Part shown: piece by piece, positions 46,075-54,186 of the stretch | Position numbering within the stretch: the stretch's first letter is position 1 | How the letters are laid out: the number at the start of each line of letters is the position of its first letter | Assembly: GCA_024304995.1 (NCBI GenBank) | Contig: JAMWZD010000001.1 | Location: forward strand, 573,472-637,471 | DNA from: Rickettsiales bacterium | Lineage (GTDB): Bacteria; Pseudomonadota; Alphaproteobacteria; Rickettsiales; UBA998 | Reading direction: 5' to 3' | DNA: 64,000 bases | Made by a program: the position numbers and the translations under genes | The notes under the pieces: model-generated | Told to the model about the DNA's origin: nothing | Seen by the model: only the letters and a program-made list of their open reading frames with translations | Databases searched by the model: none

Positions 46075-47106
46075 CTAAATGTCAATGGATAGCATTACAT
46101 CTGTCTGATGCATCTGTCCTGCATCTGCCAGCCTGCCAAGCGACTGGTCTATCGGCAATTGTGCAATCTGTCGCGTGCCATATTGCTCTGCCAACGTTGC
46201 GCCTCCCCCTTCACCAAAGAGGCGGTGCTGATTGCCCTGTTCATCTTCAAAATAGCTCATATTTTCAATCACACCAATCAATGGCACACTCACTTTGGCA
46301 AACATCGCAGCACATTTTCGCGCATCTATTACCGCCACTTCCTGCGGAGTCGTCACCAGCACTGCCCCGCCCTGATGCTGCGCCATCGGCACAGATTGCA
46401 CAAGCGAGAGATGCACGTCCCCCGTGCCAGGGGGCATATCTATCAGCAGCACATCCAACGGTTTTTCTTCCGTTCCCCAGCGAACCCCACGCAGCATCTG
46501 CTGCAGGGTTTTGCTGACCATCGCGCCGCGCATGATAGCGGCTTTACTGGGGTCTAGCAGCAACCCTAAAGACATGATGGCGATGCCAGACACTTCGGGC
46601 GGAACCATTAAGTTGCCATCCAGTTCGGGCTGGTTTTGATGGCTTAAACCAAACATGTGCGCCATAGAAGGGCCGTAAATATCTGCGTCCAGTATGCCAA
46701 CGCGCAGCCCCTTCTTCATGTAAGACACGGCGAGCAGCGCAGTCACCGTAGATTTTCCCACGCCCCCTTTGCCAGATGCGACCGTCACAATCCGTTTCAC
46801 GTGCGGCAAAGGGGTGCTGCTCCATTGCGCTGGTTTTTTAGGTGCGGTTTGCGGCTGCGTTTCGCCATCGCGCTCGGCAGACAGCACGATTGTGACATCA
46901 TGAATCCGCTCATCCTGCAGCAGGCACGCCTTGATGCGCTTACTGAGAGCTTCCCCCTGCTCAGCCTGTTCTGCTTCACATTCCAGCACCAGACCGATCT
47001 TCTCTGCGTGAACCACCACACCTGAAATGCGTGATGCATCTACCACATCATGCAGCATGGCGCAGATGTCATCACGAGATAAAGTTTGGTCTTTTTGAGG
47101 CTGCAT
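46075..47106 (-). CDS. mrp: Mrp/ApbC-type iron-sulfur cluster carrier ATPase without CxxC
   Basis: This 343-residue P-loop ATPase of the MinD/Mrp group is linked to iron-sulfur cluster delivery. The N-terminal MIP18-like domain (1-80) is degenerate. The deviant Walker A is GKGGVGKST (112-120), followed by GILDADIYGPSM and MPPGTGDVHLSLVQ. The loop after IENMSYF reads EDEQGNQHRLFG, so the CxxC that holds the cluster in E. coli-type proteins is missing; I recall that several alphaproteobacterial Mrp proteins also lack it. Divergent from hflK, as is common in this class. Confidence 0.88.
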   Translation of the reverse strand: MQPQKDQTLSRDDICAMLHDVVDASRISGVVVHAEKIGLVLECEAEQAEQGEALSKRIKACLLQDERIHDVTIVLSAERDGETQPQTAPKKPAQWSSTPLPHVKRIVTVASGKGGVGKSTVTALLAVSYMKKGLRVGILDADIYGPSMAHMFGLSHQNQPELDGNLMVPPEVSGIAIMSLGLLLDPSKAAIMRGAMVSKTLQQMLRGVRWGTEEKPLDVLLIDMPPGTGDVHLSLVQSVPMAQHQGGAVLVTTPQEVAVIDARKCAAMFAKVSVPLIGVIENMSYFEDEQGNQHRLFGEGGGATLAEQYGTRQIAQLPIDQSLGRLADAGQMHQTDVMLSIDI

Positions 47107-47235
47107 ATTGAAAATTCCTATTGCGCATCACTATATATTCTATCAAGACTAAAGTCACTTTGCTATTTTAGTGAGTAGTGACGATAACTTTAGATTTAGC
47201 AAAGTGCGAAATCTTAAATATGTGCAAGGAGTGTT

Positions 47236-48366
47236 ATGTCCTGGAATAAAGGTGGCAATAATAAAGGTCCATGGGGTCAAGGCCCTCAACAAGGCGGTGG
47301 TGGCAACCGCCCCCCACGCAAACCAAATCAACGCCCCGAGCAACCTGATATTGATGAATTGCTTCGCAAAAGTCAGGAATCCTTCAAAGCTGCCTTTGGT
47401 GGCGGAGGCGGGAAAGGCACAGGCGCAGGAGGCACACCATCAAAAAAACCGTTTATCGCAGCTATTGTTATATTGCTTGCATTATGGTTTTCTTCGGGAA
47501 TTTACCGCGTAGATGCTGATGAGCAGGGTGTTGTGCTGCGCTTTGGTGAATTTCATCGCACGACTGAGCCAGGTCTGAACTATCATTTCCCCTATCCGTT
47601 TGAAACAGCGTTCACACCACAGGTGACCACCATTCAGCGCGAGGAAATCGGGTTTCGCACTACTGGAAATAACCGCCGCAATGTGCCAGAAGAAAGTCTG
47701 ATGCTCACCAGTGACAAAAATCTCGTCAGCGCACAGTTTGAAGTGCAGTGGCGCATTAAAGATGCGGTTAAGTTCCTGTTTAATCTTCGTAACCCTGACA
47801 ATATTGTAAAACCTGTAGCTGAAACAGGATTGCGTGAAGTGATGGGCAACACGCCGCTGAATCTGGCACTTTCTGATAAACGTCAGGCGGTAGCGGAAGA
47901 AACAAAACAGTTGATGCAGGTGATTTTAGATGAGTATGAAACAGGCATTGAGATTTACGAAGTAAACCTTCTGGCAGTGGATGCTCCTGAACCTGTGGTA
48001 GACGCATTTATTGACGTTCTTGCTGCGCAGCAGGAAAAGGAAACGCTGCAAAATCAGGCATTAAAATATCGTGATGGAATCATTCCCGTGGCTCAGGGTC
48101 AGGCGCAGAAAATGGTCAATGATGCATTGGCATATCGTGAAGCACAGGTCGCCAAGGCAGAAGGGGAAGCATCACGTTTCCAGAATATCTTAGAAGAATA
48201 TAGTCAGGCAAAGGATGTTACCCGCAAACGTATTTATCTGGAAACTATGGAAAAGCTCATGCAGGGCATGGACAAAGTGATTTTAGAAGATAATGGCAAA
48301 GGGCAAGGCGTACTGCCATATCTGCCGCTGCCATCCATTGAGAAAAAGCCAAAAGGAGAAAAATAA
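47236..48366 (+). CDS. hflK: FtsH protease modulator HflK
   Basis: This SPFH-family inner-membrane protein forms, with HflC, the cage around the FtsH protease. The 376-residue sequence has a Gly/Pro/Asn-rich cytoplasmic N-terminus (about 1-75), a membrane helix (FIAAIVILLALWFSSGIY, about 75-93) and the SPFH domain (RVDADEQGVVLRFGEF onward), ending in a helical region with AEGEASRF. AAGGAG precedes ATG 47236. Its stop shares a base with the hflC start (TAATG). Confidence 0.95.
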   Translation: MSWNKGGNNKGPWGQGPQQGGGGNRPPRKPNQRPEQPDIDELLRKSQESFKAAFGGGGGKGTGAGGTPSKKPFIAAIVILLALWFSSGIYRVDADEQGVVLRFGEFHRTTEPGLNYHFPYPFETAFTPQVTTIQREEIGFRTTGNNRRNVPEESLMLTSDKNLVSAQFEVQWRIKDAVKFLFNLRNPDNIVKPVAETGLREVMGNTPLNLALSDKRQAVAEETKQLMQVILDEYETGIEIYEVNLLAVDAPEPVVDAFIDVLAAQQEKETLQNQALKYRDGIIPVAQGQAQKMVNDALAYREAQVAKAEGEASRFQNILEEYSQAKDVTRKRIYLETMEKLMQGMDKVILEDNGKGQGVLPYLPLPSIEKKPKGEK

Positions 48367-49574
48367 TGTCTAATAAAGGATTACTAGGAATTATTGCTGC
48401 TTTTGTGATTATTGGTGGCTTGCTGAACAGCTTTTATATTGTCAATCAGACCGAGCAGGCGCTGATCCTGCGTTTCGGAAAGCCCATTCGCACCGTGACG
48501 GAGGCAGGGCTGAACTTCAAAGTGCCGTTTGTGGACAATGTGGAAATGTTCGACAAACGCATTTTGACGCTCAATGCAGACCCGAAAGCGGTGATTCTGC
48601 GTGATCAGGATCGCTTGATCGTGGATGCATATGTCACTTATCGCATTGACGATCCGCTACGGTTCTATCAGGCAGTGCGTTCAGAGCGCATCATGAATCA
48701 ACGCTTAGAGAATTATCTGGAAACCTCACTTCGTGAAGTGATGGGTCGTGAAGATTTAAACACGTTACTATCCCCAAAACGTTCTGAAATTATGGATACG
48801 ATACGTGACAATGTGGCGCGGCTTGCCAACGGGCAAAGTATGAACATTCGTGAAGAATCAGAAGCTGCAGCTGCCACTCCGCAGCGGCGCTCCCGCCCGC
48901 GCCATCATCATGATGTCTTTGCGGAATATAGCAAGGAAGGCGGCAAAAAGGATGTGGATCATTCCGCTATGCATCATGATGAAATGAGTCATGAAAATCA
49001 TGATATGGCGGCTGAAGAAACAATCGACGTTCCACCTGAAGGTGCTATTGCCGCGGGTGAAGCAGCAGCTACCCCGAGCGCAGTCAACACCATGCAGCAG
49101 GAAGTGAAAGAAAGCATTACTGATGGTTTTGCCGTAGCGGACGTGCGTGATGAATCCAACGAAATTACCGCAAGTGACCGCGCAGGTCTTGGAATAGAGA
49201 TTGTTGATGTTCGCATTATGAGAACCGATCTGCCAAAACAGACCTCTGACCCGATTTATAATCGTATGCGTTCAGACCGTCAGAAAGTGGCAGAGCGTTT
49301 CCGCGCGGAAGGCGCAAGAGAATCTCAGATTATCCGCTCCAAAGCAGATAAGGAACGAACGATCATCATAGCTGACGCTGAAAAAGAGTCGCAGATTCTC
49401 CGTGGTATGGGTGATGCAAAAGCGACTGAAATCTATGCTCGCGCTTATAATAAGGACCCTGAGTTTTATGATTTCTTCCGCTCAATGCAGGCCTATGATA
49501 AAGCATTGGACAAGGACGATACTACTCTGATTCTTTCCCCTGACAGCAAATTCTTTAAATATCTGGAGCAATAA
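48366..49574 (+). CDS. hflC: FtsH protease modulator HflC with histidine-rich insert
   Basis: Partner of HflK: N-terminal membrane helix (5-25), then SPFH domain. It is 402 residues, longer than the usual 290-335. The extra length is an insert at about 160-272 between ARLANGQS and the strand IEIVDVRIMRTDLP; within it, eight histidines fall between residues 180 and 212 (180-182, 199, 203, 204, 209, 212), mixed with Asp and Glu, followed by an Ala/Glu stretch. E. coli HflC has a short insert at the same place, so the site is tolerant. The histidines look like a metal-binding loop, but this is inferred. Confidence 0.93.
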   Translation: MSNKGLLGIIAAFVIIGGLLNSFYIVNQTEQALILRFGKPIRTVTEAGLNFKVPFVDNVEMFDKRILTLNADPKAVILRDQDRLIVDAYVTYRIDDPLRFYQAVRSERIMNQRLENYLETSLREVMGREDLNTLLSPKRSEIMDTIRDNVARLANGQSMNIREESEAAAATPQRRSRPRHHHDVFAEYSKEGGKKDVDHSAMHHDEMSHENHDMAAEETIDVPPEGAIAAGEAAATPSAVNTMQQEVKESITDGFAVADVRDESNEITASDRAGLGIEIVDVRIMRTDLPKQTSDPIYNRMRSDRQKVAERFRAEGARESQIIRSKADKERTIIIADAEKESQILRGMGDAKATEIYARAYNKDPEFYDFFRSMQAYDKALDKDDTTLILSPDSKFFKYLEQ

Positions 49575-49577
49575 ACT

Positions 49578-51038
49578 ATGCGTTTTCTTTCTCTATCTCT
49601 CCTCTCTCTTTTGATTATTGTGCAGGCTGTTCCTGCTCAGGCACGTCTTGCAAGTTTTGCACCTGTGGCAGAACGCGTGCTTCCTGCCGTGGTCAATATT
49701 TCCACTACGCAGAAAATACAGACTGGCAATTTCCGCTTTGGCGCACCAGGTGGCGTGCCAGGGCTGCAGGATGAACGCCGCGAGGAATTAGAGAAATTTT
49801 TTGAACGCTTCGGTCTGCCCTTTGCTTTCCCTCAACAGGGCGCACCCGCACCAGAACGCGAAGTACAGTCTCTGGGGTCTGGTTTTGTGATTGATCCGCA
49901 GGGATATGTTGTGACCAACAACCATGTGGTGGCTGAAGCCAGCGAAATTGTGGTGATTTTTTCAGATGATACCAAGCTGGATGCAACATTGGTGGGACGT
50001 GACCCGAAAACAGACCTTGCATTGCTGAAAGTAGATTCACCAAAACCGCTGGATTACGTGACCTTTGGTGACTCAGACACTATGCGCGTTGGTGATTGGG
50101 TGATGGCGATTGGAAATCCGTTCGGTCTTGGTGGAACAGTCACCTCAGGCATTATTTCTGCGCGTTCGCGCAACATTAACGCAGGGCCATTTGATGACTT
50201 TCTGCAAACTGACGCTGCCATTAACCGAGGCAATTCAGGCGGCCCGATGTTCAATCTGGATGGGGATGTGATTGGTGTGAACACTGCTATTTTTTCTCCT
50301 TCGGGCGGCAATGTGGGTATTGGCTTTGCCATTCCATCTGCGCTCGCAAAACCGATTTTAGACCAGTTGCGCGAATATGGTCGCCCACATCGCGGCTGGC
50401 TGGGTGTGAAAATTCAGCATGTGACAGATGAAATTGCCAATAGTCTTGGGCTGGACAAAGCCTATGGCGCATTGGTGCTTGAGCTTACGCCAGACAGCCC
50501 CGCAGACAATGCTGGCATTGAATCGGGTGACGTTATCTTGTCCTTCAACGGCAGAGATGTTGAAGAAATGCGTCAACTGCCGCGTATGGTTGCTGAAACA
50601 CCTGTTGGTGAAACGGTTTCTGTGCAGGTGCTGCGCAAAGGCAAACGCAAAACCATTCGTTTGAAGCTGGGTGAGTTTCCTGAAGAGGAAGTGATTTCCG
50701 TTCCTCAGAAAAAAGCACCTGAAAAAGCAGAAAAGAAAGGTGAAACCGTACTTGGTATGCAGCTGGGAACTATCAATAGTGATGTGCGCGCACAATATAA
50801 TCTGAGTGATAAGCAGGAAGGCGTAATTATTTACAGTGTTGAGCCAGACAGCGAAGCCAAAATGCGCGCCCTGAATGCAGGCGATATCATTCTCGGTGTA
50901 AATCAGGATGATGTTACCAGTGTCTCAGAATTTAAACGTGCCATCAAAGCGGCAAAAGATGCTGATCGCGGCTATGTTCTGGTGCGGATTAAGCGTGGCG
51001 GCAGCACAAGCTACATTACTTTGCCTATCAATGAGTAA
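49578..51038 (+). CDS. degP: Periplasmic Do-type serine protease/chaperone
   Basis: This 486-residue protein starts with a signal peptide (FLSLSLLSLLIIVQAVPAQA) and has a trypsin-like protease domain with His in NNHVVAEAS, Asp in KTDLALLKV and Ser in RGNSGGPMFN, and two PDZ domains (about 270-365 with GWLGVKIQ, and 395-486). It degrades or refolds damaged envelope proteins. It follows hflC by three bases, the standard alphaproteobacterial order, and probably shares its transcript. DegQ is the main alternative name. Confidence 0.94.
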   Translation: MRFLSLSLLSLLIIVQAVPAQARLASFAPVAERVLPAVVNISTTQKIQTGNFRFGAPGGVPGLQDERREELEKFFERFGLPFAFPQQGAPAPEREVQSLGSGFVIDPQGYVVTNNHVVAEASEIVVIFSDDTKLDATLVGRDPKTDLALLKVDSPKPLDYVTFGDSDTMRVGDWVMAIGNPFGLGGTVTSGIISARSRNINAGPFDDFLQTDAAINRGNSGGPMFNLDGDVIGVNTAIFSPSGGNVGIGFAIPSALAKPILDQLREYGRPHRGWLGVKIQHVTDEIANSLGLDKAYGALVLELTPDSPADNAGIESGDVILSFNGRDVEEMRQLPRMVAETPVGETVSVQVLRKGKRKTIRLKLGEFPEEEVISVPQKKAPEKAEKKGETVLGMQLGTINSDVRAQYNLSDKQEGVIIYSVEPDSEAKMRALNAGDIILGVNQDDVTSVSEFKRAIKAAKDADRGYVLVRIKRGGSTSYITLPINE

Positions 51039-51046
51039 TCAGGCTG

Positions 51047-51085
51047 GCACCATAATTTGCAGCGTGAGCAGCTAAATTATGGTGC
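51047..51085 (+). repeat. Perfect 12-bp inverted repeat containing the RND start codon
   Basis: GCACCATAATTT (51047-51058) and AAATTATGGTGC (51074-51085) are exact reverse complements around a 15-base loop. The right arm contains ATG 51079, the RND pump start. No T-run, so not a standard terminator for degP. Confidence 0.8.
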
Positions 51086-54000
51086 TGACTGACCTTTCTG
51101 TCACACGACCCGTTTTTGCCTGCGTCATCTCGCTGCTGCTGGTGGCGTTTGGCATTATCTCTTTTGACCGCCTGCCATTACGGCAATATCCTGACATTAA
51201 TCCGCCAGTCGTATCCATTGAGACGACCTATCGTGGGGCAGCTGCTCCGATTATTGAAACCCGCATCACGCAGCTGGTGGAAGATGCGGTAAGCGGTGTG
51301 GAAGGAATTAAATATATTTCCTCCACCTCAGAAGATGGACAATCGCGCGTGACCATCGAGTTTCGCCTCAGCCGCAATGTGGATGATGCCGCCAATGACA
51401 TACGTGACCGCGTCAGCCGCATTACAGGTGATTTACCAGATGAAGCAGACCCGCCAGAAATCTTCAAAGTGGATGCAGACACTGATGTGATCATGTGGAT
51501 CAATTTTGGTTCAGATTCACTCAGCCCGCTTCAACTGACTGATTTTGCAGAACGTCAGTTGCTTGACAGCTTATCCGTGGTAGATGGTGTCGCGCGTGTG
51601 CGTGTTGGTGGGGAACGGACGCAATCCATGCGCATCTGGCTGGATCATGCGAAAATGCAGTCCCGAAACATCACCACTAATGATATTGTTGATGCATTAC
51701 AGAGTGAGAATGTCGAACTGCCTGCAGGGCGAATCGAATCCGTCACGCGTGAATTTACGCTGCGCCTCAAACGCATATACCGCACCCCAGAGGATTTTGC
51801 AGGGCTGGTCGTTGGGCGCGGCGGCAATAATAGCCTTATTACATTAGGTGATGTTGCACGCATAGAACGCGGCGCTGCTGATGACCGCAGCGAATTGCGC
51901 GGCAACGGACAAAACATGATCAGCCTTGGCATTATCAAACAATCCACCGCCAATACTCTGGCAGTGGCTGAACGCGTGAAAGACAAAATTGCACAATTGC
52001 AGGATAGCCTCCCCGAAGGCACTGAGCTGTATCAAAGCTATGACACCTCGCTGTTCATTGCCGCTTCAATTGAGGAAGTCTATCAGACATTGTTCATCGC
52101 CATGATCATGGTGGTCATTGTGATTTATCTGTTTTTAGGCACATTCCGCGCGATGATTGTCCCCGCGGTCACTGTGCCTGTTTCGTTGATCAGTGCCTTT
52201 ATTTTGCTCTATGTGCTGGATTTTTCACTCAATCTGCTCACTTTGCTTGCATTGGTGCTGGCAATCGGGCTGGTGGTGGATGATTCCATCATTATGTTGG
52301 AAAACATTCAGCGCCGCATTAATGATGGCGAGCGCCGCCTGAAAGCGGCATATCTTGGCGCTCGGCAGATTGGCTTTGCGGTGATTGCCACCACGTTGGT
52401 ACTGGTTGCGGTGTTCATTCCTATCACTTTTTTAGAAGGTAATGTTGGACGGTTATTTACAGAATTTGCCTTTGCCATGATTGCTGCGGTCAGTTTTTCG
52501 TCGCTCGTTGCACTAACCCTTTCCCCCATGCTTTGCTCAAAATTGCTGCAGCGCGGCAAGGTGGATACGGCTATGTCTTCAAAAGCCAATCACATTTTTA
52601 ACCAGCTTATGCAGCAATATCAGCGTGCGCTGAAACGCACCATTAACGCTAAATGGATTATTGCGTTGCTTTGCGGGCTGATGATTATTGGTGTGTATGG
52701 TCTGGCAACCACTATAAATGAAGAATTTGTACCACGGGAAGACAGGGGCGTATTCTTCGCTCGCTTCACAGCGCCCGAAGGCACAAGCTACGCCGAGTCA
52801 CGCAAATTCGCGCGTCAGCTGGAAGCCGATCTGCTGCCTTTAGTGGAATCTGGTGAAGCAATCCGCGTGCTGGTGCGTGTGCCTGGCAGCTTTGGTTCAA
52901 GTGAAGTGGTCAATAGCGGGATTGCCATCATCGTGCTGGAACAATGGGGAAAACGGCAACGTAGTGTATTCGAAATTTCTCAGGACATCCGCGAAAAAAT
53001 GCAGCAATATGTTGGTGTGAAGGCCTTCACCATTTTGCCGCAGGGTCTGAATCAGGGCAGTTCCTCCCGCCCTGTGGAATTTGTCATTGGTGGTGCAACC
53101 TATGCACAGTTGGCGAAATGGCGCGATATCATGGTGAAATATGCTGAGAATTATGAAGGGCTGGAAGGAATAGACACGGATTATAAGGAAACCAAGCCGC
53201 AGATTCTGATTAACGTAAACCGTGCGCGTGCGGCGGAACTGGGCGTGCCTGTGCGCGATATTGCACAGACACTGGAAGTGCTGCTTGCTTCCCGTCGCGT
53301 CACCACCTATCCCGACCGCGGAGAAGAATATGATGTCATATTAGAGTCAGACGCATATGGCTTTGATTCACCAGATGATATTAATCAGGTATATGTTCGT
53401 TCCCCCGTCTCAGATGAGCTTGTTCCACTTGCCAATCTGGTAACGTTTGAAGAAATTGCAGTCTCCCCCACCCTCAACCGCTATAATCGCGTGCGGGCAG
53501 TCACGCTCAGCGCCAATATTGCTGAAGGATATACGCTGGGGGAAGTGCTTGGCGAATTGCGCCGCATAGCAGACGAACATCTGCCTGAAAGCGCACAGAT
53601 AGATTATCGCGGGCAATCATTGGAATTTATGGAATCCAGCGATAGCAATATGCTGATTTTTGCGCTGGCGCTGGTCATGGTGTTTTTGGTGCTGGCGGCA
53701 CAGTTTGAAAGTTTCCTCCACCCCTTCACCATCATGTTCACCGTGCCTCTGGCATTGTTTGGTGGTCTGGCAGGGCTTTATCTGGCAGGGCTCACCATCA
53801 ATATTTATAGCCAGATAGGGCTGATCATGCTGATTGGACTCGCCACCAAGAATGGCATTTTAATCGTGGAATTTGCCAATCAGCTGCGTGATGAAGGCAG
53901 CGAACTGAAGGAAGCCATTATGGAAGCCTCTGCCTTGCGACTGCGCCCCATTTTGATGACCTCAGTCACCACCATCATTGGTTCTGTGCCGTTGGTGCTT

Positions 54001-54186
54001 TCCACTGGCGCAGGCGCAGAAAGCAGATTTGTGCTAGGCGTGGTAATTATTGGTGGTGTCACCTTTTCCACCGTGCTGACGCTTTTTGTAATCCCGACTA
54101 TCTATGCTATAATCGGACGCTATACACATACAACAGGCGAAGTGCAGCGCCGACTAGATGCACAATTACAGGAGACGGATAGCTGA
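51079..54186 (+). CDS. RND-family multidrug efflux transporter (HAE1 type)
   Basis: This 1,035-residue proton-driven inner-membrane pump has the AcrB/MexF layout. The start MVLTDLSVTRPVFACVISLLL is typical, followed by PDINPPVVSIETTYRGA; the proton-relay pair is Asp401-Asp402 in GLVVDDSIIMLEN; and twelve membrane helices appear in two sets, ending before a soluble tail. Neither a periplasmic adaptor nor an outer-membrane partner gene is adjacent, unlike most such pumps. The ATG lies inside a perfect hairpin. The stop shares a base with dsbD (TGATG), so these two are co-translated. Confidence 0.93.
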   Translation: MVLTDLSVTRPVFACVISLLLVAFGIISFDRLPLRQYPDINPPVVSIETTYRGAAAPIIETRITQLVEDAVSGVEGIKYISSTSEDGQSRVTIEFRLSRNVDDAANDIRDRVSRITGDLPDEADPPEIFKVDADTDVIMWINFGSDSLSPLQLTDFAERQLLDSLSVVDGVARVRVGGERTQSMRIWLDHAKMQSRNITTNDIVDALQSENVELPAGRIESVTREFTLRLKRIYRTPEDFAGLVVGRGGNNSLITLGDVARIERGAADDRSELRGNGQNMISLGIIKQSTANTLAVAERVKDKIAQLQDSLPEGTELYQSYDTSLFIAASIEEVYQTLFIAMIMVVIVIYLFLGTFRAMIVPAVTVPVSLISAFILLYVLDFSLNLLTLLALVLAIGLVVDDSIIMLENIQRRINDGERRLKAAYLGARQIGFAVIATTLVLVAVFIPITFLEGNVGRLFTEFAFAMIAAVSFSSLVALTLSPMLCSKLLQRGKVDTAMSSKANHIFNQLMQQYQRALKRTINAKWIIALLCGLMIIGVYGLATTINEEFVPREDRGVFFARFTAPEGTSYAESRKFARQLEADLLPLVESGEAIRVLVRVPGSFGSSEVVNSGIAIIVLEQWGKRQRSVFEISQDIREKMQQYVGVKAFTILPQGLNQGSSSRPVEFVIGGATYAQLAKWRDIMVKYAENYEGLEGIDTDYKETKPQILINVNRARAAELGVPVRDIAQTLEVLLASRRVTTYPDRGEEYDVILESDAYGFDSPDDINQVYVRSPVSDELVPLANLVTFEEIAVSPTLNRYNRVRAVTLSANIAEGYTLGEVLGELRRIADEHLPESAQIDYRGQSLEFMESSDSNMLIFALALVMVFLVLAAQFESFLHPFTIMFTVPLALFGGLAGLYLAGLTINIYSQIGLIMLIGLATKNGILIVEFANQLRDEGSELKEAIMEASALRLRPILMTSVTTIIGSVPLVLSTGAGAESRFVLGVVIIGGVTFSTVLTLFVIPTIYAIIGRYTHTTGEVQRRLDAQLQETDS

